DNA from: Actinomycetes bacterium
Lineage (GTDB): Bacteria; Actinomycetota; Actinomycetes; Propionibacteriales; Propionibacteriaceae
DNA length: 64,000 bases
Direction: 5' to 3'
NCBI GenBank assembly: GCA_023458095.1
Contig: JAEXAS010000009.1
Location: 62,001 to 126,000, forward strand
How positions within the stretch are numbered: the stretch's first letter is position 1; each line of letters opens with the position of its first letter. The notes under the pieces were generated by a model. That model searched no databases. It saw only the letters and a list, made by a program, of their open reading frames with translations, and was not told the DNA's origin. Positions 1 through 10,164 of the stretch are shown here, one piece after another. The translations under genes and the position numbers were made by a program.

Positions 1-1084
1 GGCTGAGCTGGGCCTGCCCCTGCGTGCGGCGGCCACCGCCCAGCCGGCGCGCCGGCCGACCTCGCTGGGGTCGACCACCATGATCGGGCTGGTCGCTGAA
101 CTGCGCCGGCTCAGCGCCGATGCCACCCAGACCCCGGAGTTGCGTTCGGCGGCCGCAGTCGAACTCGCCCACCTGGCCGATCAACGCGACGATGCGGGCG
201 CCCTCGTGGTGCCCAATGCCGACCCGGTCACGTGGTGGGGTGTGCGAGAGCTGTCCAGCATCGCCGAGCCGCGCACCGAACCGATTCGGCTCAGCCCCAG
301 CCAGGTCGGCGCGGTGCTCACCTGCCCGCGGCGATATTTCCTGGGCCGACAGGCTCGAGCCGAAAGTGGAAACAGCCGGGCCGCCCTGATCGGCTCCCTG
401 ATCCACACCGCGGTGCAGCGCGCCGTCAACGAAGGCCTGGACCTGGCCCAGCTCACCGAACTCGTCGATCAGGTGTGGGGACGATTGCCTGCCGAGGTGC
501 CCTGGCTGGCCGCCGCCGAGCGTGCTGAGGTCATCGCGGCCTTGGCTCGCTTCTTCGCCTGGTGGCACGCGCGGCGCGCGGAACTGATCGGTGTGGAGTT
601 GCCGTTTCGCACTCGGGTGGTTTGCGGCGGCATGACCGTCGAACTGGTTGGTCAGGTTGACTGGCTCGAACGCACCCGCACCGGGCTGGGAGTGGTGGAC
701 TTCAAGACCGCTCGCACCAAGCCGACCGCCGCCCAGGTTGCCGGCATGGACCAGTTGGGCATCTACCAACTGGCAATCGCGGAGGGCGGGTTTCCCGACC
801 TGGACGGCGCCGCCACCGGTGCCGCAGCGGTCTATCTGCGCATCCCCGACCGAGATGCCGCTTTGCCGAAGGAGTTCGGGCAGCCCTCCTTGGCCAGCGT
901 CGCGCATCTTGACCCCGAAGCCGAAGTCGGGCACCCGACCTGGGTCCACTACCGAGTGGCCAGCGCGGCTGCGGTGGTTGCCGAGGGACGCTTTCCGGCG
1001 ACGCCGGGCTCCCACTGCCGCGGCTGTGCCTTCCGGGGGAGTTGCCCGGCCCAGGATGAAGGACGGGCGGTGATCCCATGCTGA
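1..1084 (+). CDS. adnA: AdnA-like helicase-nuclease subunit, C-terminal part (5' end outside window)
   Basis: The frame is open from base 2, so the gene starts upstream and only its last 360 codons are here. This part is the RecB/AddB-type nuclease module. A DFKT nuclease motif lies near base 700. Four cysteines (codons near 323, 1016, 1025 and 1043) have the C...C-x2-C-x5-C spacing of an AddB-type iron-sulphur staple. In mycobacteria AdnA pairs with AdnB to resect double-strand breaks, each subunit carrying a UvrD-like motor and a nuclease. The assignment rests on this module and on the following adnB. The stop overlaps the adnB start (ATGCTGA), so the two are translationally coupled. Confidence 0.82.
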   Translation, partial: AELGLPLRAAATAQPARRPTSLGSTTMIGLVAELRRLSADATQTPELRSAAAVELAHLADQRDDAGALVVPNADPVTWWGVRELSSIAEPRTEPIRLSPSQVGAVLTCPRRYFLGRQARAESGNSRAALIGSLIHTAVQRAVNEGLDLAQLTELVDQVWGRLPAEVPWLAAAERAEVIAALARFFAWWHARRAELIGVELPFRTRVVCGGMTVELVGQVDWLERTRTGLGVVDFKTARTKPTAAQVAGMDQLGIYQLAIAEGGFPDLDGAATGAAAVYLRIPDRDAALPKEFGQPSLASVAHLDPEAEVGHPTWVHYRVASAAAVVAEGRFPATPGSHCRGCAFRGSCPAQDEGRAVIPC

Positions 1085-4000
1085 GCGATCCGGGCCAGCT
1101 CGCCGACATTGTCGGAATTCCGTACTCCGATCAGCAGTTGGCGGCGATCACGGCCCCGCTGAGTCCCGGAGTGATCATTGCCGGCGCCGGTTCGGGAAAG
1201 ACCACCGTGATGGCTGCCCGGGTGGTCTGGCTGGTCGGCATCGGGCAGGTGGCCGCCCACCAGGTGCTGGGTCTGACCTTCACCCGCAAGGCCGCTGCCA
1301 AACTCGATCAGGAGGTTCGTGAGGCGTTGGCTGTGGCCGGGGTGGCCGATCCTGATGAGGTCGGCCAGCAGGTCATGACCTATGACGCTTTCGCCGGCCA
1401 ATTGGTCAGCGATTTCGGGATGCTGCTGGGGCAGGAGCCGACCTCACGGCTCATCACCGACGCCACCCGCTACCGGCTCGCCGCCCGCGTGGTGGCCGAA
1501 GCGTCCGGACCGTTCCCGGGACTTTCGCGGTTGCGGCCTGCGGCGATCGCCGAGCGGGTGCTGCGGCTGTCGGCGGAGATGAGATCGCACCTGGTGGAGC
1601 CGTTCGAGCTCATCGAGCATGCCGAGTCCTTCGCGCAGGCCCTGGCCCAGGCGCCGCGACGCGACACCGGCGAGGTCTATCGGGCATTGAGCGATGCCGA
1701 GTCAGTGCGGCAAGAACGCCTCGAACTGCTCGCCTTGGTCGCCGACTACGAACGCCTCAAGCGGGAACTGGGGTATCGGGAGTTCGCCGATCAGTTGGCG
1801 ACTGCGGCCCGCCTGGCTGAGCAGATCCCCGCCGTCGCTGAGGGATTGCGGCAGGAGTTCGGCGTCGTGCTGCTCGACGAGTACCAAGACACCTCCGCTG
1901 CACAGGTCCGACTCTTGCGCGGCCTGTTCTCCGGCGCCGAGGCCGAATCCGGCCGTGGCCATGCCGTGACCGCGGTCGGGGATCCGTGCCAGGCGATCTA
2001 TGGCTGGCGGGGTGCTGCGGCGCGCAACATCTTGGACTTCGGCACCGACTTCCCGTTGGCCGATGGACGGCGGGCGCCGAGTTATCCGTTGACGGTGAAC
2101 CGGCGCAGCGGTCCACAGATCCTGGCCGCAGCCAACCAACTGGCCCACACCGTGCGGGCTGACCCCATGTTGGCCGGGCAAAACATCGAACTCGAGCTGA
2201 GCGCTCCCGCCGAAGCGCCGCCGGCGCGGATCGAGGCCCGAGCCCACCAGACCTGGCCGGAGGAAGTGGCCGCGATCGCCGACCGGATCGCCGATCTGCA
2301 CAGCAGTGGGGCGGTGTCGGCCTGGAGCGACGTGGCGGTGTTGTGTCGCAACAACCAGCAGGTCAGCGCGATCTACACCGCCGTGGTGGAGCGTGATCTG
2401 CCGGCGCAGATCGTGGGGCTGGGCGGATTGTTGGACGTGCCGGTGATCGCCGAAGTGGTGGCCACCTTGTCCGTGCTGGCCGATCCGACCGACAATCCGT
2501 CGCTGATCAGGCTGCTCACTTCGCCGAGGTGGGCCATCGGGCTGCCCGATGTGGAACTGCTGGGCCGACGGGCCCAGGAGTTGGTCCACGACAGTGACGC
2601 TGAGTTCGGGGCCGCGCAGACCCCCAGCCTGGTTGAGGCGATGGCCGACCTGGGACCGGGGCCGTTCAGTCCGGCGGCCCGGGAACGGTTCGGCCTGCTC
2701 GCAGCCGAACTGGGCGGGCTGCGGCGCTACCTGCGTCACGATCTGCCCCAACTGGTGAGCCGAGTGGTGTCGGTTCAGGGGTTGGCTGTCGAGGCCGAAA
2801 CGCTCGCGGTCGGCGCGGCGGCGCCGCTGCGAACCTTCCAGCGGGCGGTTGCCGACTATGCCGAGGTCGATGCGCAGGCCTCCCTGAGTGGATTGCTGGC
2901 CTATCTCAATGCTGAGCGCGATTACGGCGTGGGCTTGGAGCAGCCGGTGGTCTCCTCGGCGGACTCGGTGAAGATCCTCACTGTCCACAAGGCCAAAGGT
3001 CTGGAGTGGGAGGTGGTCTTCCTGCCCGGACTGGCCGAAACCGTCTTCCCCAATCAGCGCGTCAGTGATGACTGGGTGCGCAATGCTGCCGTGCTCCCGT
3101 TCGGGCTGCGGGGCGACCGGCGCGCCTTGCCGCAGTTGGGTGCGCTGAGTCGAGAGGCGTTGACCACCCTGCACTCCGAACTGGTCGATCATCAGGTGCT
3201 CAGCGAGGATCGGCTGGCCTATGTCGCTGCGACGCGCGCCCGGCGGCTGTTGTTGGTCAGTACCCACGCCTGGGCCGCTGGATTGGCCAAACCGCGACAG
3301 ACGTCGCGGTATTTCGACGTTCTGGCCGAGCACGCCGAGCTGGTCGATCCCGGTCCAGAGGTCGTCGCGGTCAATCCGCTGACCGAGGCAGCCCAAACCT
3401 GGGCGTGGCCGGTGCTGGGCGGAGCCGAGGCGCTTTCGCTGCGCCGCGCCGCCGCCGAATTGGTTCGGCACAGCAGGCACCGACCTGGTGGGGGCGCCGA
3501 CGGTCCGCTGCCGATGAGCGACCCGGATGTGGCGGCAACGGCTGCCCGCTGGCGAGAACTCGGCGATTCCCTGGTCGCTGCCGAGATCGCCCAGCGGCGG
3601 GACCGGGACGCGGTAGCCCCGGCCTATGTATCGGTGACCGGCTTGGGGCAACTGCACCGCGATCCGGCAGCTTTCCGCCGTGCCTGGCGACGTCCGATGC
3701 CCCGACTGGTCAGTCGTGCGCAGCGCTCCGGGATCGACTTCCACCAGTGGTTGGAGAGCCGCTTCGAGGAGCAGTCACCGCTGATCGACGAACAGGTGCC
3801 ACCCCTCGGTGCTGACCATCAGCGGTTGCGGGCCGGCTTTGAGGCGAGTCCGTGGGCGGGTCTGGTGCCGGTGGCCGTGGAGGCTCCCTTCACCGTGGTA
3901 TTGTGCGGTCGGCTGGTGCGAGGACGCATCGATGCGGTCTTCGCCGGGGCCGATGGTCGCGACCAGGTGGTGGATTGGAAGACCGGGTCGGCCGCAGCCG

Positions 4001-4182
4001 CCGACCCGCTGCAGTTGGCCTGCTACCGGCTGGCCTGGGCGGAGTTGACCGGCAAGGACATCGCCGAGATCGATGCGGCCTTCTACGACCTTCACAGCAC
4101 CGAAGTTCTGCGACCGTCGCTGCCGGACCGTGCTGGACTGGAGGCTTTGCTGGGTCCGAGTCTGGGTACCCTGCCAGGGTGA
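1078..4182 (+). CDS. adnB: AdnB-like ATP-dependent DNA helicase/nuclease
   Basis: This 1034-residue superfamily 1 helicase is fused to a C-terminal nuclease. Walker A (AGAGSGKT) is near residue 36, Walker B (LLDEYQD) near 263, the VHKAKGLEW motif near 636, and the arginine-finger region VAATRARR near 716. A RecB-type nuclease motif (VVDWKTG) lies near residue 963. Unlike the upstream subunit, no four-cysteine staple surrounds the nuclease. The length is close to mycobacterial AdnB. It overlaps adnA by 7 bases and its stop overlaps nudC (GTGA), so the three genes are probably one operon. Its expected role is the partner motor in double-strand break end resection for recombination. Confidence 0.88.
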   Translation: MLSDPGQLADIVGIPYSDQQLAAITAPLSPGVIIAGAGSGKTTVMAARVVWLVGIGQVAAHQVLGLTFTRKAAAKLDQEVREALAVAGVADPDEVGQQVMTYDAFAGQLVSDFGMLLGQEPTSRLITDATRYRLAARVVAEASGPFPGLSRLRPAAIAERVLRLSAEMRSHLVEPFELIEHAESFAQALAQAPRRDTGEVYRALSDAESVRQERLELLALVADYERLKRELGYREFADQLATAARLAEQIPAVAEGLRQEFGVVLLDEYQDTSAAQVRLLRGLFSGAEAESGRGHAVTAVGDPCQAIYGWRGAAARNILDFGTDFPLADGRRAPSYPLTVNRRSGPQILAAANQLAHTVRADPMLAGQNIELELSAPAEAPPARIEARAHQTWPEEVAAIADRIADLHSSGAVSAWSDVAVLCRNNQQVSAIYTAVVERDLPAQIVGLGGLLDVPVIAEVVATLSVLADPTDNPSLIRLLTSPRWAIGLPDVELLGRRAQELVHDSDAEFGAAQTPSLVEAMADLGPGPFSPAARERFGLLAAELGGLRRYLRHDLPQLVSRVVSVQGLAVEAETLAVGAAAPLRTFQRAVADYAEVDAQASLSGLLAYLNAERDYGVGLEQPVVSSADSVKILTVHKAKGLEWEVVFLPGLAETVFPNQRVSDDWVRNAAVLPFGLRGDRRALPQLGALSREALTTLHSELVDHQVLSEDRLAYVAATRARRLLLVSTHAWAAGLAKPRQTSRYFDVLAEHAELVDPGPEVVAVNPLTEAAQTWAWPVLGGAEALSLRRAAAELVRHSRHRPGGGADGPLPMSDPDVAATAARWRELGDSLVAAEIAQRRDRDAVAPAYVSVTGLGQLHRDPAAFRRAWRRPMPRLVSRAQRSGIDFHQWLESRFEEQSPLIDEQVPPLGADHQRLRAGFEASPWAGLVPVAVEAPFTVVLCGRLVRGRIDAVFAGADGRDQVVDWKTGSAAAADPLQLACYRLAWAELTGKDIAEIDAAFYDLHSTEVLRPSLPDRAGLEALLGPSLGTLPG

Positions 4183-5045
4183 GTCACTGGCAGCAGCACC
4201 CCATCCTGGATCGGGGCGAAGGCAGGCGCACCGACCCCGACTGGTCGGCGCGCGCCTGGAAACACCCCAGCGCCGCCGTGCTGGGGGTCGACCCCAGCGG
4301 TCGGCTGACCGCCGACGTCGACGGGCTTCGCTGGACGGCGCCGCAGGGACCCTACGATCCGCAGCGCCATTTCCTGCTGGGGCTGTGGCAGGAGCGTCCG
4401 GTCTTCGTCACCGCGGTGGCGCACGGTGAGCGCAGCCTGCGCGACCTGCTGGCCGTGCTCGGCGATGAGGCCATGGAGGTGGCCTTCGGCGCGGTCGGCT
4501 TGATCGGCTGGCATGCTGCGGCTCGCTTCTGCGGCACCTGCGGGACGGCGACCACCGTCGTCCACGGCGGCCACGCTCGTCGTTGCCCCGGCTGCGACCG
4601 GGAGGACTATCCGCGCACCGATCCCGCGGTCATCGTCGCTATCACCGATGAATCCGATCAGATCTTGCTGGGTCGCCAGCCGTCCTGGCCGGCGACGCGC
4701 TATTCGGTGCTGGCTGGCTTCGTGGAGACCGGGGAAGCGCTGGAACAGACGGTTCGCCGGGAGATCGGTGAAGAAGTGGGGGTCACGGTGGGGCAGATGT
4801 CCTACCTCGGCTCGCAGCCGTGGCCCTTCCCGCGATCGCTGATGGTTGCCTTCCACGCTCACGCGGTCACCACCGAGATCACCCCGGCACCCGGCGAGAT
4901 CGAGACGGCGTCCTGGTTCGGCCGCGGCGACCTGGTTGCCGCCCTGAACGATGGCACCGTGACCCTTCCGCCGCCGGCCTCGATCGCACGACGCATGATT
5001 CAGGCCTGGCTGGACGGCGACCTCAGCGCGGACACCGTCGGCTGA
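4179..5045 (+). CDS. nudC: NudC-type NAD+ diphosphatase (Nudix, zinc ribbon)
   Basis: The 288-residue Nudix hydrolase has the NudC layout. An N-terminal variable domain is followed by a zinc ribbon (CGTCG near residue 117 and CPGC near 135). A complete Nudix box begins GFVETGE near residue 179 and ends REIGEEVG. The NADH-pyrophosphatase signature SQPWPFP follows. The family hydrolyses NAD(H) and removes NAD caps from RNA 5' ends. I chose the GTG at 4179 because it overlaps the adnB stop as GTGA. The frame is open further upstream inside adnB, but that stretch is not NudC-like. nudC also lies close to adnB in Mycobacterium tuberculosis (Rv3199c). Confidence 0.9.
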   Translation: MSHWQQHPILDRGEGRRTDPDWSARAWKHPSAAVLGVDPSGRLTADVDGLRWTAPQGPYDPQRHFLLGLWQERPVFVTAVAHGERSLRDLLAVLGDEAMEVAFGAVGLIGWHAAARFCGTCGTATTVVHGGHARRCPGCDREDYPRTDPAVIVAITDESDQILLGRQPSWPATRYSVLAGFVETGEALEQTVRREIGEEVGVTVGQMSYLGSQPWPFPRSLMVAFHAHAVTTEITPAPGEIETASWFGRGDLVAALNDGTVTLPPPASIARRMIQAWLDGDLSADTVG

Positions 5046-5089
5046 CCCCTGCGCAGCATCGCCGGCTCGCCCCTGGTGGTGCCAGCAGG

Positions 5090-6886
5090 TCAGAGTCGAG
5101 AACGCAGCCCGGATGCCCGACGGGCTCGATGCTGCACCGCGTGGCGTAACGAATCCAGCGAACCGATCAGATGCACCCCGTGCCGGGCGCGGGTGATGGC
5201 GGTGTAGAGCAGTTCGCGGGTGAGCAGCGGAGAGTCCACGCCGGGCAGGATCACGCTCACTTCGCTGAACTGGCTGCCCTGAGCTTTGTGGACGGTCATG
5301 GCTTGAATGGTCTGCACCGCGTCCAGCAGGAAGGGCGAAACAGCCTGCGTGTGATCACCGCGATCGAAGTGGACACGCAGTTGGCCGTCCTGGGCGATCA
5401 CCACCCCGGCATCACCGTTGAACAAGCCCAGTTCAGGAGAGTTCTGGGTGATCATCACCGGACGACCCGGATACCACGGTCCGGAGCCGGGCGCCTCGCC
5501 CAGAGCAGACACCACCCAGGAGTCGACCGCGCGGGCCCAGTGATCCACGCCGTAGTCGCCGTGGCGATGGGCGCACAGCAGCCGGTGCTGGGCCAAGGCG
5601 GCCAAGGCCACCCCAACCTGCCCCTCACGGGCGGCCTCGACCATGGCGACCGCTGAGGTGGTGGCCCGCTGGCGCAGCCCGCCATCGTCGAGATTCTCGG
5701 TGAAGGACACTTCGGGTGCGCCACTGGTCACCAGATCGACGACGGCGTCGACATCGGCGGCCCGTATGGCATCAGCCAGTGCGGCGATGGTGTCGACCGA
5801 ACGATGATTGTGGCGCAACACGGCCACCGATCCGCAATCCGGCAAACCCAACTCCTGCAAGGCGGTGCTGAGGGCGGGGATTGCCACCTTTCGGGCCTCC
5901 ACAATGTCGGCCAAGACGGCTCCGGCCTCGACCGGGGCCAACTGGTCGGGGTCTCCGACCAGAATCAGCCGAGCACTCGGACGCAGCGCCGCCAGCAGAC
6001 GAGCCATGAGCGTGACCGACACCATGGACGCCTCATCGACGACCACCACGTCCTGCGGCAGCGGGTTTTCGGCGTGGTGGGCGAATCGGCTGCGGGACTG
6101 CGGCTTCCACCCCAACAGTCGGTGAATGGTGCTGGCTCGTAGTGGGGCGAGCCAGGTCACCACATCTTCGGGCAGCGAACCCATCGCCGCGGCGAGCGCC
6201 TCGTCCATGCGGACGGCGGCCTTGCCGGTGGGGGCGGCCAAGGCCACGTTCAATGGGCGATCGCTGGTGCGTTGCAGCATGGCCAAGACCCGGGCCAGGG
6301 TGTGGGTCTTGCCGGTGCCGGGTCCGCCGGCGATCACGCTGACGCCGCTGAACAATCCCACGATGGCGGCTGCAGACTGGTCCTCATCGCCGCTGGCGGT
6401 GAGTAACTCGGTGGCGGTGGCCACCACCCGCGGCAGCGGTGGGGGATCGGCCACCGCTTGGCGCCGGGCGACCAGTTCGGCCGCGACCGCGCTCTCCTCT
6501 TGCCAGTATCGCTCCAGATACAGGCGGCGCCCGATCAGGCGCAGCGGTCGATCTCCGACAGCGTCCGGGTCGGTATGCACCATGGGGCTGGCCGTGACCG
6601 CGTCCAGCCATGGTTCCAGATCCGGCCACCGAGCAGCCTCGGTGATGGTGGCGGCTTCGGGATCGGTCGGAACTCGGAATTGGTCGAGCTGGTCGAACTC
6701 GATGCAGGTCGATCCTTCACGCAAGGCACGAACCGTCAAGGCCAAAGCCAGGCCGACCCGCTGGTCGGATTCGGCGAACAGATGGGCCACCTTCTGCGCG
6801 ACATGGACATCGCCCAGCGCGAGCAGGCCGGCTTCGTTCGCCTCCCGCAGCAGGCCGGGGGGCAGACTCACCGCAACCTCGATCAT
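5090..6886 (-). CDS. recD: RecBCD exonuclease V subunit RecD
   Basis: The 598-residue superfamily 1B helicase has Walker A (GGPGTGKTHTL) near residue 187, Walker B (VVVDEASM) near 283, and C-terminal motifs TVHKAQGSQF and YTAITRARHG. RecD is the fast 5'-to-3' motor of RecBCD. The ATG at 6886 overlaps the recB stop as ATGA, and it is preferred over an upstream in-frame ATG at 7084 that lies inside recB. It is the last gene of a recC-recB-recD operon and converges on nudC with only 44 bases between. The N-terminal region before Walker A has the length expected for RecD proteins. Confidence 0.93.
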   Translation of the reverse strand: MIEVAVSLPPGLLREANEAGLLALGDVHVAQKVAHLFAESDQRVGLALALTVRALREGSTCIEFDQLDQFRVPTDPEAATITEAARWPDLEPWLDAVTASPMVHTDPDAVGDRPLRLIGRRLYLERYWQEESAVAAELVARRQAVADPPPLPRVVATATELLTASGDEDQSAAAIVGLFSGVSVIAGGPGTGKTHTLARVLAMLQRTSDRPLNVALAAPTGKAAVRMDEALAAAMGSLPEDVVTWLAPLRASTIHRLLGWKPQSRSRFAHHAENPLPQDVVVVDEASMVSVTLMARLLAALRPSARLILVGDPDQLAPVEAGAVLADIVEARKVAIPALSTALQELGLPDCGSVAVLRHNHRSVDTIAALADAIRAADVDAVVDLVTSGAPEVSFTENLDDGGLRQRATTSAVAMVEAAREGQVGVALAALAQHRLLCAHRHGDYGVDHWARAVDSWVVSALGEAPGSGPWYPGRPVMITQNSPELGLFNGDAGVVIAQDGQLRVHFDRGDHTQAVSPFLLDAVQTIQAMTVHKAQGSQFSEVSVILPGVDSPLLTRELLYTAITRARHGVHLIGSLDSLRHAVQHRARRASGLRSRL

Positions 6887-9800
6887 GACTGCCTCCGGTC
6901 GGCGAGCAGGTCGGACAGAGCGACGATCGCCGCAGCGGGCGGATACCAGTCGAACACTCCGGTCTCGGGACCGGCGTCGGCGCCGCCCATGCCGCGCACG
7001 AACAGATAGCCCACCCCGCCCAGGTGAAGCTCGGGACGGTATCCGGCCAGCCGGGCTTGCAGGAAGCGGTGCAGGGCAACGCAATACAGCAGCGCCTGCA
7101 AGGGGTAGTGGGCCTGACGCATCTCGGTGGTCATCGCGGATCGGCTGTAATGGGCCAGCCGCAGATCCTGGGGTCCGAGCCGGTTGGTCTTGTAGTCGAT
7201 CACCACGAAGCGTGGCCCCTGAGCTGCGGGAATCCGCAGCACGGAGTCGATACTGCCGGTAAGGAAACCGCGCAGAACCTGGCCGGTGAGCAGGGGACCG
7301 TCCAGATCGTCGGGGTAGCCGATCAGCGGGTCGTCGGCGGTGAGCGTCTCGCGCAGCAGGGTCGCGACATCACCCAAGGTGGTGGTCGAATCGGCCTGGC
7401 CCAGCGGGAATTCGAAGTCGAGTTCGCTGAGCCGATCGGTGATGTCGATCTCGGCCAAGGCGCGGCCGCCGGTGAGTTCTCCCAAGGAGGTGAGCAGGCT
7501 GGGCTTCAAAGCCTCGGCCAGGGCAGCGGCGGACAGATCGCGGATGGCATAGCGGGCTGTGGCCTGGCTGGTGGCCTCCCACAGGCGCTGGTCCAATTCG
7601 GATTCGGTGGGGGCATGCCAGTCCAGCTTTTCGTAGACGTGGTGCACCAGGCTGCCAAAAGCGGTTCCGCCGGGTAGGTCGGCCATGGGGGAGACCGGGC
7701 CGCCGAGTTCGGGCAGAGCCCCGGATTCGGTCTCGGGCTCGTCGGTGGTGATGGTCGCGGTGGTGACCGGTGCCGGCGCGGAATCGTGCGCTGCCGCGGT
7801 CAGACCCGAATAGGACGTGCGGCGCCATAGCGGGTCGATGCTGCGCTGCCAGGACGGAGCGCGCAGCACCAGAGACGAGTGATCGCGGGTCAGGGTCGCG
7901 TCGGCGCTGTCTGCGCAGGGCTCCACGGCGATGCCGGCCTCGGCCAGCCAACTCAACGCGGCTGGGGTGGTCAACCCCGCCGAGGTCTCGAAGGCATAGC
8001 CGGGTTCGGGGGTGCCTGGCCGATCACGGTCTCGGTAGAGCAGCCGATGCAGCGGGGAGAACTCGGTGTTGCGGCCGGTCGGGGCCCACCAGGTGGTGAG
8101 TTGGGATTGGGCGCGAGTGGCGGCCACGTACAGCCCCCTCAGCCGGTCTTCGGCCTCCTCGGCAGCATGGCGGATTCGCCGCTCGGCCCGGCCGGGGGCC
8201 TCCTTGCCACCAAGATCCAGCACTCGTTGTCCGGTGTCGTCATGGAAGTCGAAGCTGTCGCCGGTGTCCTCGTCCGACAGCCACAGGTCAGCCATCTGCG
8301 GGAGCAGGACCACCGGGAACTGCAGGCCTTTGGCCTTGTGCACCGTCATCACCTGGACGGCCTGCCGGTCGGTTTCCAGTCGGCGGGTGCGATCTCCGGC
8401 GTTCTCGCCGCGGGCGATCTGCTCGGCCAACCAATTCACCAGCGCAGCGCCACGGACGCCCCCGCGGTATTGCGCATGCAAAATCTCGGCGAGCTGGCGG
8501 AAGTCGGTGAGTTCGCGCTCACCGCGGCGCTGCTGCACCAGGCGCTCGGCCAGACCCGGTTGCTGATCGGTGCCGAGTTGGACCGCGGCGAACAGCGCGG
8601 CGATGCCGTGGTCATTCAGGATTCGACCCCAGCTCTGCAGCAAGGCAGCCCACTGGGCGAATCGTTGATCGTCGGCGGTGGCGATGTCGGTCAGATCCGC
8701 GCCCACGAAGTCAGTCAGCAGGGCTTCGCGTACCGCCGAACGTCGAGGCTGTTCCAAGGCTCGCAGCAGGCTCAGCCAGTCGCTCGCGGCCGACGCCGCG
8801 AAGACTGAATCGGAGCCGGAGAAGGAGACCGCCACTCCGGCGGCGGCCAAGGCGGCGGCCACGTCGCGTCCGCGGCGATTGGTGTTGACCAAGACCGCAA
8901 TGTCGTGTTCGGCCAGATCCCGCCAGTCCTTGCCGACAGCAAGCTGGATGCCGCTGGAAAGCAGGCGCACCACCTCGTTGACCAGATCGGCCTGGATCCG
9001 ATCGCGGGCCGCGGCGGCATTGAGCGGCGCCTCGACGCTGAGATAGCGCACTCGAACCGGGGCGATCGCACCGCGTAGCCGCGATCCCAGATGGTGGGGC
9101 TCAACGGGTTCGACGCGAACCTCAGGTCCCAGCGAGGTGGAGCCGAACAGTGCGGTGATCGCTTCAACCACCGGCTGATCGGCCCGAAAGTTCACGTTGA
9201 GCGAGTACTTCTGGTCGGCGGCGCGCACCGCATCGGCATAGGCGTTCACGTCAGCGCCCCGGAAGGCGTAGATGGCCTGCTTGGGGTCGCCGATCAACAC
9301 CAGCGGCACCCGGCCGGCGAAGGTGTCGCGCAGAATGCCCCACTGCACCGGGTCGGTGTCTTGGAACTCGTCGACCAGAACCACCCGGCATCGCCGACGC
9401 AGTCTGGCGGCACCGGCCTGGCCGGCGGGACCCTGCAGGGAGACGCTCAACCGCAGCAGTTGATCGTCATAGGAGAACACCCCCAGACGTTGCTTGCGGC
9501 GCTCCATTTCTTCGCGGATAGCGTTGGCGAATGCCAGGCGCTCTTGCGCCACCGGCCCGGCGTCCAGCGGTGCCAGGGCTGCCGTGGGCAGGTGCAGCGC
9601 GGCGGCCCGGGCCAGATTGCGGGCGGTGGCCAGGTCGAAGGGACGCTCACTCAGCGCGGCATAGCGGGCCAGATACAGATCGCAGACGACCTCTTCGAGC
9701 ATCGAGGTGAGGTCTTCGACCAGCGTCGCTTCGGGATCCTCGGTGGCCAACACCCCCAACTCGGTGAACATGGTCTGGCAGAACTGATGGATGGTCATGA

Positions 9801-10164
9801 TGCCGGCCGAATCGACGCCGGCCAGGGCGGCTCGAAGCCGGTCCAGTCGGGCCGCCACCTCGGACGGCTCCCCGGTGGCCAGCACGGTGTCGGTGGCGTC
9901 CGGGTCAGACGAGGAAGGGGTGCCGTTGACGACGGAGTCCAGATAGGCGGCACTGCGGCGCAGGCGTTCGCGAACTCGGGAGCGCAGTTCCTCAGAGGCG
10001 ACCCGACTGAAGCTGATCACCGCCAGATGCTCGATCTGGACCACGCCTTCAGCCAGGTAACGGGTGGCCAGGGCCGCAATGGCGTAGGTCTTGCCGGTTC
10101 CGGCGCTGGCCTCCAACACCACGGTGCCGCTTGGCAGCGGCCCGGCCGGGTCGAAGGTGATCAT
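6883..10164 (-). CDS. recB: RecBCD exonuclease V subunit RecB
   Basis: This 1093-residue protein combines a UvrD-like helicase with a nuclease. Walker A (EASAGTGKT) sits at residues 19-27, Walker B (VLVDEFQD) near 260, and VHKAKGLQFPVV and YVAATRAQ mark the C-terminal motor domain. The nuclease motif is GSID...VIDYKTN near residue 986, so catalytic residues appear intact. The ATG at 10164 overlaps the recC stop as ATGA; the longer frame upstream lies within recC. RecB supplies the 3'-to-5' motor, the nuclease and RecA loading. RecBCD coexisting with AdnAB is known in mycobacteria, but there the two sets are at separate loci. Confidence 0.93.
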   Translation of the reverse strand: MITFDPAGPLPSGTVVLEASAGTGKTYAIAALATRYLAEGVVQIEHLAVISFSRVASEELRSRVRERLRRSAAYLDSVVNGTPSSSDPDATDTVLATGEPSEVAARLDRLRAALAGVDSAGIMTIHQFCQTMFTELGVLATEDPEATLVEDLTSMLEEVVCDLYLARYAALSERPFDLATARNLARAAALHLPTAALAPLDAGPVAQERLAFANAIREEMERRKQRLGVFSYDDQLLRLSVSLQGPAGQAGAARLRRRCRVVLVDEFQDTDPVQWGILRDTFAGRVPLVLIGDPKQAIYAFRGADVNAYADAVRAADQKYSLNVNFRADQPVVEAITALFGSTSLGPEVRVEPVEPHHLGSRLRGAIAPVRVRYLSVEAPLNAAAARDRIQADLVNEVVRLLSSGIQLAVGKDWRDLAEHDIAVLVNTNRRGRDVAAALAAAGVAVSFSGSDSVFAASAASDWLSLLRALEQPRRSAVREALLTDFVGADLTDIATADDQRFAQWAALLQSWGRILNDHGIAALFAAVQLGTDQQPGLAERLVQQRRGERELTDFRQLAEILHAQYRGGVRGAALVNWLAEQIARGENAGDRTRRLETDRQAVQVMTVHKAKGLQFPVVLLPQMADLWLSDEDTGDSFDFHDDTGQRVLDLGGKEAPGRAERRIRHAAEEAEDRLRGLYVAATRAQSQLTTWWAPTGRNTEFSPLHRLLYRDRDRPGTPEPGYAFETSAGLTTPAALSWLAEAGIAVEPCADSADATLTRDHSSLVLRAPSWQRSIDPLWRRTSYSGLTAAAHDSAPAPVTTATITTDEPETESGALPELGGPVSPMADLPGGTAFGSLVHHVYEKLDWHAPTESELDQRLWEATSQATARYAIRDLSAAALAEALKPSLLTSLGELTGGRALAEIDITDRLSELDFEFPLGQADSTTTLGDVATLLRETLTADDPLIGYPDDLDGPLLTGQVLRGFLTGSIDSVLRIPAAQGPRFVVIDYKTNRLGPQDLRLAHYSRSAMTTEMRQAHYPLQALLYCVALHRFLQARLAGYRPELHLGGVGYLFVRGMGGADAGPETGVFDWYPPAAAIVALSDLLADRRQS

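Noticed and set aside
1702..3744. 680-codon open frame on the minus strand
   Set aside because: It lies wholly opposite adnB, is rich in Gln, Arg and His as expected from a GC-rich antisense frame, and has no family motif.
3852..4178. 109-codon in-frame extension of nudC into adnB
   Set aside because: The translation there is low in complexity and unlike NudC; the GTG at 4179 makes the usual GTGA overlap.
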